Assembly: GCA_012862575.1 (NCBI GenBank)
Contig: BLSF01000031.1
Span: 186,001-250,000 of the forward strand
Length of the DNA: 64,000 nt
Source of the DNA: Parietichytrium sp. I65-24A
Taxonomy: Eukaryota; Sar; Bigyra; Thraustochytrida; Thraustochytriidae
Reading direction: 5' to 3'
Under the pieces are notes generated by a model, which saw only the letters and a list, made by a program, of their open reading frames with translations, did no database searches and was not told the DNA's origin. This document shows, one piece after another, positions 1 to 9,818 of the stretch. The position numbers and the translations under genes were made by a program. How positions within the stretch are numbered: position 1 is the first letter of the stretch; each line of letters opens with the position of its first letter.

Positions 1-3000
1 TCAAAGAAGCTCCTGCTGCATTTACAGGAAGGGAGTCTGCACCGTTCTCTGCACTTGACGGGATTGCCGAAGGAGTAGACGGGGCATTGGCAGCAGACGT
101 CGCATGAGAAGGTGGAATGTGGCTTTGCCCCCCTGCAGCGGTTGGTGAAGGCAGGGCAACGGGTGGAGATGAGGATCCGTGGGGAGACATCCTTGAGGCA
201 GTAGCGCCAGCAGCTAGGGCAATGCGCGAAGCCATAGATGATCCGCCAGTACCAGCTGGTACTGGCGGTCGCTGATGCTTTTGTGCCTCTCGCTCCTCCA
301 TTTCTTGGATCTCCTTCAAGCTCAGTTTGCTATTAGATGGCGCAGTCGTAGACACGCCTCCCCACGCAGGCTTCTCTTCGGCCTTCTGACGCTCCGCTTC
401 GGCACGCGCTTCTTCCTCCTCTTGTGCACGAGCTTGGGCCTCCTCAAGAAGACGCCGTTCTTCCTCGGCCTTCTGTTTGCGTCGAGCTTCCTCCTCGGCA
501 ATCAATGCACGGCGCTTTTTCTCGGCTTCCAACGAGGCTTGTCGACGCTCCTCTTCCTCAAGCATTCTGAGGTGCTCCTCTTCTTTCGCGCGTCGCTCCG
601 CTTCTTCTTGCTGTTGCTTCAGGCGTGCCTCCTCGATCTGTTGTTGTTTCCTGCGTTCCTGCTCCAACTCGAGCTGCATAAGTCGCTCCTGTTCCAACTG
701 CCGTTGCCGCTCCTGTTCAAAGAGCAGTTGTCTATGTTTTGCTTCCTCCTCCTCTTTGCGTGCTCGCTCATCGGCACGCTCACGGTCGCCCAACCCCGAC
801 ACCAACGAGTCATACGACTTGGAAATTTCAATGCCATGCTGGCCGAGAGGATTGTCGCCCCCCTGTCCCAGCATGGGGTTCATCATCTGTGGTAGGTAAT
901 ATGATTGGTTTGGCAGGACATTCTGTTGCTGCTGCTGCTGTTGCAACAGCATGTTGCGGTGAGCCAGGAGCATTTGCTGCTCGCGCTCCGCTTCCAAAGA
1001 GAAAGCCTTACGTGGATCCGGAAATCTCTGACCGAGTGGAATGAACGGCTCGTTAGTGCCCCTTCGTACCAACAACTCAACGTTGAAATATCCGTAATCC
1101 AACCATTCTTTCATTTCTTCCGATTTGAATGGCCCCTGCACATTACCGTGCGGATCTTGGTAAAACCACTCGTCTTGCAATGGCATTGACATACGGGCTG
1201 GCGCGTTGTGCATGTGGGGCATGTGCTGCATCGGAGGCCCCTGCATCAGTGGCGACGGTTGCTGAATTCCCATTTGCTGAGAGGCCTGTTGCGGTTGCTG
1301 GGGTCCGGACGCAGGAGGTACTATCCAGCCATGTGAGTGCTGTGAAGGCCGCCCCTGCGCTTGCTGCGAGGGAGTGGACGAGTCCCACGGACTGGATCCA
1401 GCTCCAGAACCCCACGCGCCACCGCCAGCATTTTCCAAAACACCATTTGATGGCTCTTGTACAAAATCCTGGCCTTCCGATGGGCCAGTCAGAGTACTGT
1501 CGAGCGCTTCTTCAGGGGCGATCACATCTTCTTCAGGTGGCTGGTCCAGCCCCGCTTCCAACGGAGCATTCAATATGTCATCCTCCTCTAAGGCCACGGT
1601 TCCCTCCTGGCCGCCGCCCACCAAGCCAAGGAGTTTAATGGAAGACTGGTCTTCCGAGTCGGTAACATCAAGTCCGCTCTGAATCTTTCGGCGAGCTTCC
1701 TCCATTTCCTGATGGAAACGCTCCGCTGCTTCCGCCATAGAGTCCAAGCCGAGGCCGCCAGGATCAAGAGCAGCATCCGAGAATGTACCATGGTCGTCGT
1801 GAAGCTCCTCGAAAGATCTGTCCCCTGAGTAGCCCCCGAACGCGCTTGCGCCCCGGCGCCAACGACTCGAGTCGTTGTTATCCCGAGAAGGATCCCCCGA
1901 GGAACCTTGCTGCTGTTGTTGATTCCTACCGAAGATGGGCGCGTTTGAACGGCCAAGCTTGTCCCATCGACTGGAACCATTTTCGCGAGCATCTCTCCGA
2001 TCAGCAGAAGGAAGGTTACTCCAGCGGCCTCCGGCCGATGAAGTCGCCGGAGTGTTTCCCCACCGCGAATCCTTTTCGTTGGCGCTCCCGCGAGACAAGT
2101 TGCCAAACCTGCCCGACTCCTTCTGGGGGGTACTAGTAGACGTGCTGCCGCCAGGACCAGAGGATCTCCAATTTCCTGCAGTGTTAAAGCCCCTCCCGGC
2201 GCGCTGGCTAGGATCTGACGCCATTCCTCCGTCGATCAGGTTGTTATCCGAACGGCGTCCGCGAGAGGTTCTTCGGTCGCCGCTCAGTGCGCCATTACTA
2301 GATTGCGTCGAGTTGCGTGGAGCTGTAGCGTTGCGCTTTTCGGTCTCCTCCTGCCAGAGCTTGAATAGCGTCTCCTTGTCAATCGCGTCCCGGGAAGACG
2401 GTTCTTGGGATCCAGCCGCAATCAATGACGGATTCAAGTGGCTCGGGAAAGCAGGCATCGGGCTGTGAGAGTGGTAAAGCAGCAGCTCGTCCCGGGAATA
2501 CTTGATCCGCGGAACGCTCAGAGATTTGGCAGCAGCGTTGGCAGCGGCTTGATACATGGACGCCGAATTCGCGGACAACTTGCCGATCGCAGTGGGCGAC
2601 TTTGGCGACTTTGTCTGTTGGTGATAGAGGTTCGCCTGTTCCGTGAGCTTCCCGCTCCGTCCTATCCCAGAGGGCACGCGTCCTAGCGTCGCCAGGTTTG
2701 AGGTGGTGCTGCCCTCGAGTGGAGCCACGTTTGGCGCGCGTCTCTCTGCCGTAAGCGCTGCAGCAGCCGACATGCCGCCCAGCTGGCTGCCAGCCAGCCC
2801 GGAGGCAGAGGTGGGTGCCGGTCCTGAGGGTCCCGACGCCGACTGGAGCGGAGCAGATGGAGCACCAGAGCCGGATGCAGAGGCTGGGGCCTGGGTAGAG
2901 CTAGACTTTGCGACTGGCTGGGTGAGACTGCTAGAGCGTACGAGGCCAACAGAAGAGGACCTGGCCCAGCCCGGCGCAAAGCTCATTTTCTTGGTGCCCG

Positions 3001-3028
3001 CAGAGGATGGGTCCTCGGTATTCTTCAT
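1..3028 (-). CDS. GIGYF: GIGYF/EXA1-like GYF-domain protein, C-terminus beyond window edge
   Basis: The minus frame from ATG 3028 stays open to base 1 (1,009 codons), so the C-terminus is missing. The first ~200 residues are Ser/Ala-rich. At residue 177 the stretch KYSRDELLLY fits the YxxxxL-phi motif by which GIGYF-type proteins bind 4EHP/eIF4E. Residues ~250-370 hold several short Trp-containing repeats (SRWGN, GRWSN, SRWDK, SRWRR). The GYF domain lies at about 615-675, with EWFYQDPHGNVQGPF, MKEWLDYGYF and LLVRRG. A poly-Gln stretch and a long Glu/Arg/Gln coiled coil follow. In animals and plants these proteins read Pro-rich ligands and repress translation or promote mRNA decay. Family assignment is firm; the cellular role here is inferred. 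It is divergent to CC2D1 across a 1.9-kb spacer. Confidence 0.9.
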   Translation of the reverse strand, partial: MKNTEDPSSAGTKKMSFAPGWARSSSVGLVRSSSLTQPVAKSSSTQAPASASGSGAPSAPLQSASGPSGPAPTSASGLAGSQLGGMSAAAALTAERRAPNVAPLEGSTTSNLATLGRVPSGIGRSGKLTEQANLYHQQTKSPKSPTAIGKLSANSASMYQAAANAAAKSLSVPRIKYSRDELLLYHSHSPMPAFPSHLNPSLIAAGSQEPSSRDAIDKETLFKLWQEETEKRNATAPRNSTQSSNGALSGDRRTSRGRRSDNNLIDGGMASDPSQRAGRGFNTAGNWRSSGPGGSTSTSTPQKESGRFGNLSRGSANEKDSRWGNTPATSSAGGRWSNLPSADRRDARENGSSRWDKLGRSNAPIFGRNQQQQQGSSGDPSRDNNDSSRWRRGASAFGGYSGDRSFEELHDDHGTFSDAALDPGGLGLDSMAEAAERFHQEMEEARRKIQSGLDVTDSEDQSSIKLLGLVGGGQEGTVALEEDDILNAPLEAGLDQPPEEDVIAPEEALDSTLTGPSEGQDFVQEPSNGVLENAGGGAWGSGAGSSPWDSSTPSQQAQGRPSQHSHGWIVPPASGPQQPQQASQQMGIQQPSPLMQGPPMQHMPHMHNAPARMSMPLQDEWFYQDPHGNVQGPFKSEEMKEWLDYGYFNVELLVRRGTNEPFIPLGQRFPDPRKAFSLEAEREQQMLLAHRNMLLQQQQQQQNVLPNQSYYLPQMMNPMLGQGGDNPLGQHGIEISKSYDSLVSGLGDRERADERARKEEEEAKHRQLLFEQERQRQLEQERLMQLELEQERRKQQQIEEARLKQQQEEAERRAKEEEHLRMLEEEERRQASLEAEKKRRALIAEEEARRKQKAEEERRLLEEAQARAQEEEEARAEAERQKAEEKPAWGGVSTTAPSNSKLSLKEIQEMEEREAQKHQRPPVPAGTGGSSMASRIALAAGATASRMSPHGSSSPPVALPSPTAAGGQSHIPPSHATSAANAPSTPSAIPSSAENGADSLPVNAAGASL

Positions 3029-3566
3029 TTCTCCTCTGTGATCAACTAGCTAGCCAGGGAGGGACAGACAGCGAGAGACTTTGGGATGCACGAATCTACC
3101 TACGTGTGCTTGAACCTCACAATGGGGTCGACGTTCAATCGACGCTTGGGATGGTGCGTGAAGGCACTTGCTCACGCACACCAGGGCAAACAGCGAGAGA
3201 AGAGAGGGAGGGAAAAAACGTGAGCTCCGACTGAGAAAGGTGCGCTGCCGACCAGTAAGTTTGCTGCGACGTTCTCCGGACTAACACTGCGGTCACGCGA
3301 GCGCTTGCGACACGAGAAGCACGGGCAGGGACGCCAGAGTGAGCCAATACAGAGTCAGAGTGGCTCTAAGGCAACCGTGCGAGTGGCTGACACAGACCAG
3401 CGCTAACGCGACCACGAGAAAAGTGGGAGAGTCAGGTCCAAGTGGAGCGCAGACTGGGAACGCAAGCGAATGTGAGCGAATGTGAGCGAATGTGAACGAG
3501 CGTGAGCGTGAGCGTGAGCGTGCGAAGGCGGACGGGCGAGAGTGCGGACGTTGTGTCTCCAGCGAC

Positions 3567-3597
<31 letters not shown>

Positions 3598-3733
3598 GGA
3601 AGAAGAAGAACAAGACTCCTTCTCCTCCCGCCCTCCGTCTGCTGGGAAGAAGGGAAGAAAGAAGGAAAGGGAGGAAGAGAAGCTAACCTACAGTTAGTAG
3701 CAAAGATACACTGNTACGGTACGTACGTACGAC

Positions 3734-3770
<37 letters not shown>
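3567..3770. repeat. Two (GA)n microsatellites
   Basis: Runs of GA dinucleotides sit near 3567-3595 and again near 3736-3770, separated by purine-rich sequence. They lie 540-740 bp upstream of the GIGYF-like start. On that gene's sense strand they read CT. Confidence 0.9.
3714..3714. other. Undetermined base (N)
   Basis: A single N lies just before a TACGGTACGTACGTACG stretch and the second GA tract. It marks a sequencing or consensus uncertainty next to simple repeats, so repeat copy number here should not be trusted. Confidence 0.99.
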
Positions 3771-3772
<2 letters not shown>

Positions 3773-4957
3773 AGAAAAGGAAGATAGTAAAGGCGCGGGT
3801 TGATTGCTTGTGCGCTTAGAACAAGGCTATCCCGCACTGGGTCTCTCTCTCTCCTCTCATTCATTCCCCTCGCTCTCAGCTCTCAGCTCTCAGCTCTCAG
3901 TTACCTGGCAATACATGGCAATACCTGGCACGTCGCAGGTAGTTGCAGGTAGCCACAGATAGTTGCAGATAGTTGCAGATACATTGGCCAGTGCCACAGT
4001 AGCCCCGTAGCTGCAGTTGGAAGTTGGCTTGGGGGCCGCTACTGCGCGCTACTACGTAGCTGCTGTTGAGCGGATCCTATAGCTTCCTTTCCTTTCCCTT
4101 CCCTTCGTTCCTTAGCATGGTTTTAGTGGTCTGCTTGATACCCGCCTCCAGAATTAGTGGAATTTGGAAAGTATGCTGAAGATCAAGATGAATTGTTTCC
4201 CTCATCTGAGCTCAACTTTGTCAAGGATACCAGCGGCGCGACTGGGAGCGAAGCGCACATCGCAGGCGAATCGCGCTGCAGTTCAGATTTCCCCGCACCT
4301 GCGACGCGCTCGCGCTAGGCCAAGTCCTCCAGTCCACGCGGAAGCACGTATCAGGCCCAGGCGCACAAAGGTTTCTTCACGGGTTCCTAGCGCTATGCGA
4401 TCCGCTAACATGCCGAGCATCGCTCACTTCCTCCGAGATACCCTACCCTACCAAATGCTGTTCTTCTCGTTCACTTGATCAAAGTTAGTTCACTCTCAAA
4501 ATTCAGGGCTCCAAAAGGACTGGATCAAGACTTCTCGGCGCGAATACATTTTGGATCAATCATGTCGCGATTGACTAAATTTTCAAGCAGACATAGTTGC
4601 TCGGTTCGCGGCCGGTACGAAGCATCTGACAATTGATAGGGTCAGATAAGTATCGATAGGACGGTCAGCACAGTCCGTGCACATTGACATGTGAGAGAGA
4701 ATTTGGAAAGATTGGAACGTTCAGAATTCAGCAGTCACGCGTGACAGTGTGCCACCCACGACTGACATGGCAATGCTTGGCCGGAGTGTGTCTGCATCTC
4801 GATCCTGAAATACTCAGTAGGCTATTCGAACGCCTTCCACCGCCAGTGTACCCTCGGTTCAGACAGCGCGCGGAAAGGGATCGCGGACTGACAAGGGTTT
4901 GGCACTCCTCACTCCCACGCAAGCTTCCGTGAAAGTGTGCAGCTCCAGTCACTGAAG

Positions 4958-7609
4958 ATGGAAACGGACCTGGCGTCCTCAATCCTGGCCCTCAAACAAA
5001 GGGCCCTTACGTGCAAGCGCAATGGGGATCTTGAGCAAGCAAAAGAGTTGCTGGCACAGGCTCGCGAGCTGGAGCTCTCCAACGTGGATCTCGAACTTGA
5101 GTCGGACCCCTCCGTGCTGAAAAAACTTGCACTCAAACTGAAAAGAGAAGGCGACATCGAAGGAGCAAAAAGAGCGCTACTAAGAGCAAAGCAGCGTGAA
5201 GCTCAGGTTCTCGCAGATGCTGACAAACCGCTCGATGCTCGAGAGACATCCGAAGCCCGGTCAGGAAATGCACTTGACTCTGAGCAACTCTCAGCGTCGC
5301 CCATGACTGCAACTGCCATTGCTCCTCGCAATCATACTCTTGCAGCTCCGCCATCGGTGCCAGCAGTCCAGGGCAACCCTGGCTCGCCTTCGCTGAATCC
5401 AAAAGGCCTTGATCCTTTTCCAACGCAGCCCATCCCAATTACCTCTCACCCTCAGCCTCCGCAAGCACATGCACAGGCGCCTCCGAGCCCAACATTCGCT
5501 GCGCCTAGTACAACTCCCCCTCCGTCCGCTGCGTCGTTTCTTGCAGCGAGGGCCGCAGCTGAGTCGCGGCCCACCGCAGCGCATCAAAGCAAGTCTGTGG
5601 AGGTGGAGGTAAGCGACCAAAGTGAGGAATCTGGCTGTGCAAAGGACTGCCATGACGACGTTCCTGATGGCGGAGACGAGGATATGGATGATGAAGAGTT
5701 GCAGAAGGAGTATGCGCTGCTAAGCGAAGCGGGTGGCGGCCTTGTGGACGAGGACGGAGTACTTTTCAGTGGAGAGGACGGTGGAATCGAGATGGGCGAG
5801 GACAATGGTGGGTTTGAAGACGATGAGTTTCTCGGCGACGACAAACTTGAAGGCTCCTCCTCGCATTCATATTCAGATGAGGAGCTGCTTGACCTCGATA
5901 TGCTCGCAGAAATGGCGGAGGTTGGAATGAGTCTTCCGGACGAAAATGTTTATGCGGAGCGAATCGCTAAGTACAAGCAGGAGGCTTTAGCGAATAAAAG
6001 GGGTGGTGATATCGAGGCTGCGAAAGCGTCCCTGAAACTTGCAAAGCAACTAGAAGCTGCACTCGTCGAGCTTCGCAATATCGTGAACGCTGGAGGCCGT
6101 GGTGCAGGTACAGGCGACGACGAACTCGATGCAGCTTTACGCTCCGACGATGAAGGAGGCGACCTTGATGTTGACGATGACGGTTTCGATGAGGGCTTTT
6201 CCGCCGAAGAGCTTCTGGACCCTGAGATGCTTGCGGAAATGAAAAGTATTGGCATGAAGTTGCCATCGCCGGAGGACTTCTTCAAGCGAGCCCAAGAGAA
6301 GAAAGTTGAGGCCGTGAAATTTAAGAAAGCCGGCAACTTAGATCAGGCAAAAGTTTCTTTAAGGGACTCCAAAGCATTGCAAGCTCAGGGAGAAAAATTT
6401 GCTGCGCTTCTTGGTAAGGGTGAGGCGGAAGAGGACGGCGAAGTGAACGAAGATTTGAGTGAAGAAGATCTCGAGCGAAGATTGCTAGGGTCTGCCGCAC
6501 CTTCGATTTCCCCAAAGCCGCCTCCAAAGCCTGCCCCAAAGCAACTAGAGGAGCCCCCTAAGAAAAGCAGCCTTGAGCTTAAGCAAGAAGCCATCGAATT
6601 GAAGAAGGCGAATAAGCTGAAAGAGGCTGCTGCTACGTTTCGAGAGTACAAAGCTACGCTAGAAAAAGAGCAACTTGCGGCAACAGAGGCCAAACTGCGT
6701 GTTCTGAGGTCTAGCCTTCTGGCCGAGAGCAAGTTAGCCGACGAGCAAATTAAGATGTATAGATGCATGGCCATGTATGGGAAAGACCCTGCTGTAGTGG
6801 GCCAACACTTGAAGTCGTGGACTTCTTATATGAAGAAATTGGGAGATCTAGCTGCCAAAATCCCTCAGGCGACACCAGACCTGGTTGTCCCCGAATATGA
6901 GCGAAAAGATGAAGGATTGCTCAAGATAGAGTCAGACATGGAGTCTATTGTCTGCATGGAGCGATTAGAATCCGATGGTATTGAAATTGGTGCTCTAGCG
7001 CTGCAAGATTTGACCAGCAATTCTACCGCGCAAAAGCTCCTTAAGGACAGCGCTGCGCCGGCCCAGCATCTGTCCGTGCATATATGTATTCAAGTGCCTT
7101 TGTCCGCTGAAGACCCGGACACACTTCATGAGGCAGCATTGCCTTTTTCCAACAATGCGTCTTCTGCAGATCCCGGCACGGTCTTCATCGCTCAAAAGAA
7201 ATTTTTCCCTATCCCGCGCGACTCTTCGAAGCTCGGTAAAATGGTTGGGCGAAGGATGCAGCGGAAGAAAATTGTTCTCACCATCCAGTCTCAACAAGTT
7301 GTAGATGAGCCGGCCCAACGTGGAAGACTGTGGGGGCTGGTCCCATTCGGCGGCCACAATGAGCCAGAAAAGCCACTCGTTCCTGCGGAGATTATTGGAC
7401 GCGTGATGATAGATCTTTCGCATTTTCTACAGAACGATGTTCTAGTCAGCACATTCCCGTTATTGGACCGAACCGGGAGAAGAGAGGTTGGTGGGCGTCT
7501 TGCCTGCGCATGCAGAGCCTTTCGGCCTTTCGGCGAGAGTGCTGGTTCCACTTCGCGAAGACTAGTGATGAGCAAGTTTCCCACTTTGACAACAGCCAAC
7601 ACCCAATAA
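4958..7609 (+). CDS. CC2D1: CC2D1/Lgd family protein (DM14 repeats plus C2-like domain)
   Basis: Single exon of 883 residues. The ATG at 4958 (AAGATGG context) is the first in frame; upstream in-frame codons are only GTG-initiated. DM14-like helical hairpins of the form ALxxKxxGDxxxAK appear about five times, near residues 9-45, 50-85, 335-370, 445-476 and 540-572. Two acidic EELLDxxMLAEM motifs precede the third and fourth. The C-terminus (~700-860) resembles the CC2D1 C2 domain, including the stretch FPLLDRTGRREVGGRL. Animal CC2D1A/B and fly Lgd bind ESCRT-III Snf7/CHMP4 through DM14 repeats and modulate endosomal sorting. A similar role is inferred. Five rather than four DM14-like units would be unusual, but the first two are my reading by eye. 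Confidence 0.88.
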   Translation: METDLASSILALKQRALTCKRNGDLEQAKELLAQARELELSNVDLELESDPSVLKKLALKLKREGDIEGAKRALLRAKQREAQVLADADKPLDARETSEARSGNALDSEQLSASPMTATAIAPRNHTLAAPPSVPAVQGNPGSPSLNPKGLDPFPTQPIPITSHPQPPQAHAQAPPSPTFAAPSTTPPPSAASFLAARAAAESRPTAAHQSKSVEVEVSDQSEESGCAKDCHDDVPDGGDEDMDDEELQKEYALLSEAGGGLVDEDGVLFSGEDGGIEMGEDNGGFEDDEFLGDDKLEGSSSHSYSDEELLDLDMLAEMAEVGMSLPDENVYAERIAKYKQEALANKRGGDIEAAKASLKLAKQLEAALVELRNIVNAGGRGAGTGDDELDAALRSDDEGGDLDVDDDGFDEGFSAEELLDPEMLAEMKSIGMKLPSPEDFFKRAQEKKVEAVKFKKAGNLDQAKVSLRDSKALQAQGEKFAALLGKGEAEEDGEVNEDLSEEDLERRLLGSAAPSISPKPPPKPAPKQLEEPPKKSSLELKQEAIELKKANKLKEAAATFREYKATLEKEQLAATEAKLRVLRSSLLAESKLADEQIKMYRCMAMYGKDPAVVGQHLKSWTSYMKKLGDLAAKIPQATPDLVVPEYERKDEGLLKIESDMESIVCMERLESDGIEIGALALQDLTSNSTAQKLLKDSAAPAQHLSVHICIQVPLSAEDPDTLHEAALPFSNNASSADPGTVFIAQKKFFPIPRDSSKLGKMVGRRMQRKKIVLTIQSQQVVDEPAQRGRLWGLVPFGGHNEPEKPLVPAEIIGRVMIDLSHFLQNDVLVSTFPLLDRTGRREVGGRLACACRAFRPFGESAGSTSRRLVMSKFPTLTTANTQ

Positions 7610-7636
7610 AACGTATGTCGGCACTTTGTAAATAAA
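7605..7636 (+). terminator. Candidate poly(A) signals of CC2D1
   Basis: AATAAA occurs at 7605-7610, with the TAA stop codon inside it, and again at 7631-7636, 22 bp after the stop. Either could direct 3' end formation. This rests on the consensus hexamer alone. Confidence 0.5.
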
Positions 7637-9818
7637 ATAGATCATTTGTACTTGAAAGTACTTCGATGTCGTTTTGAGTTGCTTGGTACTCGTGCACTTG
7701 TTTCTCTCCCGCAGCGGGTATTGCTCAGCCTCAACAACCGCTCTTCTTGGTGCTTTCACTGAACAGACTGGTGATAGTAGCTATCGTTGGCCATGCTCCT
7801 TTCTGTAAAACTCATCCTTTCGATTCTTCACCTTGTATTGCTGCCTCCGGGCTCGTCTGAGAAATTAAACAAATCTTGAGATTGAGATGACCTCCTTTGT
7901 CTCCTTTGACAAAAACGCGAAACAGAATCTGACTCCATCTTGGCCTTCTTTTAGAGCGGGAACTTATCAAATACACGGCCAAGATGTAGATTGATGTCGT
8001 ACTTGCGGACAATTTGCGTTTGAATTGCTATCTCGGTAGTGGATCAATGGTTGCTTGTGGTTGTGTGGAGATTGATCTCTTTGCTTGCTTTGCAGAAGAA
8101 AGGGTCAGATTGCATAAATTTCACGCGGCCAAGCGGTCAGCGAGACTGTTCACAATTGACTGCAATTTATCAATTCAGGACAAGTCGTTATTATGATAAT
8201 TTGTGATGTTTTATTTCTGACTGTACCGGTACGTGAAACATTTGTTGCGAAGGCCGACCTCTCTCTCCGCTGACGAAGTTACGAAATTTGGAACCAGTGA
8301 ACCAGTCCCAGTGAACAACGGGATGAACATGGATGAACGTGACGAAGGCATTGATTTGGGATGATTTGAGAGGAACACTGGAGATGTTCCATAGCATCGT
8401 GATTAACGGCAGTGTTTGCACCTTAAATTCCCATTCTACTCCACAGCAACAAATTTTGAATTCAAATTATTCGGTACTCACCCTTAAACATAACTAATGA
8501 AAATCCAACATACCCACGGCAAGTTTAAGGAGCTAGTTTTGAATGGGGGCAAGTGCGATTTGTCTCCATTTTCAGCCATCCCCATCATTCCTAGCTTGAT
8601 GCTATAGCAGTTTTCAAATATTTTGAGAGGGGAATTCAAAAGTTATGCTGGTGGGAGGGCTCGCGTGTCTGAGCAACGACCTATTTAACCGCACTCATTG
8701 AATACGTTAAGAGTATTTGAAAAATGTTTTTTAAAAACACTTTCACTACCTAACCTCACATAATGTTAACCTTAAATACATGTCTTTAAAAGTGGCAATT
8801 GATTTCGCGATTAGAAGGATCCTACCACCAGTGAAGGTGCTATTGTTTAGCATATAAAAACACGGCCATACACTAGAATCATGAGGAGGGGGGGTATTGT
8901 TTTAGTTATGGACGATTATGCTAATCGCAAAGACTTGGTGCAGTAGGCCTACTGGTGTTGTGAGATGTTGTGAGGGCCTGGCCTAGTTGCAGGAGGTATT
9001 GATGAATAATTAATCAGAATTCAGAATTCAGAAGGAGGCGAAAGCCAGGAATGAGAGGGGAAACAGAATCAGAAAAAACCAGAGTGAAGAGTTAGTTGTA
9101 GAGCATCGACTCGGAAGAGCACAGACGAGACGGCAGAGGGGGAGAGCGAAAACAGGAGACAAACAACAAGACAGAAAGAGGCCAAGCAGCCTTGAGTGCC
9201 TTGAGTGCCTTGAGTGCCTTGAGTGCCTTGAGGCGACGTTGGCAAAGCTTCTCTGTCTGACTGTTACTTGTTACTTGTTACTTTTTCTTGCTGTTGCTCC
9301 TCGCTTGTGCTCCACGTCAAGGAGGTCAAGGAGGTCAAGGGTGCCTTCTGCCTATCACCAGACTTCTGAACGCCCACGCTCTCCCACTTACGCCGCCCAA
9401 GTAGCCCAAGCGACGTTTCTTCGAGCTGCCAGCGCGGCCTCTCTCACTCCTCCCTCTTTTTCTTTCTTCCTTCCCTCCTTGCTTGTGCCCAATACACACG
9501 CAGCACTCGCGACAAGCTATACCGGTCAAACAGCCGGCGAAAAGGGAGAGGCAGAGAAAAATCTTCGGAGACAGAGCCACTCAGCAGTGGCGGTTTCCAC
9601 GGCGCTTCCCTCGAACGACTCGGACCGTAGGCGAGGGAGGGTGAGAACCCAGCCAAGGCCGCAGAGCAGAAAGCGTTTGAGGTGTCAAAGTCTCTGTTTA
9701 TTCCTCTCGGCGTCGTTGCGACGTTAGTGCTCGATTCGCACGTCATCTTCAGCCAGTGAGTTGCGCCACAGCTGGCTCTGGCAACCGGCCCCGTTTTATT
9801 TTTCACACACACACAAAA
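7610..9818. other. 2.2-kb AT-richer spacer before the CXC gene
   Basis: No supported gene. The middle (about 8430-8960) is visibly AT-richer than neighbouring genes. A GTACCGGTAC palindrome is at 8223-8232, tandem CAGAATT units near 9018-9032, and 9-bp minisatellites at 9191-9232 and 9316-9341. A purine-rich stretch near 9030-9180 may form part of the promoter or 5' leader of the downstream gene. Several short ORFs are composition artefacts. Confidence 0.5.
9191..9232. repeat. 9-bp minisatellite, unit CTTGAGTGC
   Basis: Four exact copies of CTTGAGTGC are followed by a partial copy. A second 9-bp array (GTCAAGGAG, nearly three copies) lies 84 bp further on at 9316-9341. Both are in the upstream region of the CXC gene. 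Confidence 0.95.

Larger units (their letters stand above)
3029..4957. promoter_or_regulatory. Divergent spacer between GIGYF-like and CC2D1 genes
   Basis: No convincing gene lies here. The spacer holds GA tracts near 3567-3595 and 3736-3770, a ~10-bp repeat of GTGAGCGAAT type near 3470-3500, a CTCAGCT-type 7-bp repeat near 3870-3900, related TAGTTGCAGA units near 3935-3985, and an undetermined base at 3714. Both promoters must lie here because the genes diverge. A plus ORF at 4164-4478 has low-information composition and is not called. Confidence 0.5.

Noticed and set aside
275-1638. Plus-strand ORFs over the GIGYF-like gene
   Set aside because: The minus frame contains a GYF domain and a 4E-binding motif and is open for over 3 kb. 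The plus ORFs are its antisense shadows.
4937-4957. Seven-residue upstream extension of CC2D1
   Set aside because: It would start at GTG. The ATG at 4958 in good context is the credible start. The same reasoning moved the starts of the CXC, GPR180-like, WW-DM10, flotillin, hydroxylase-like and CxxC genes to their first ATG.
7610-9190. Possible transposon remnant in the AT-rich spacer
   Set aside because: No transposase-like frame, terminal inverted repeats or target duplications could be seen.
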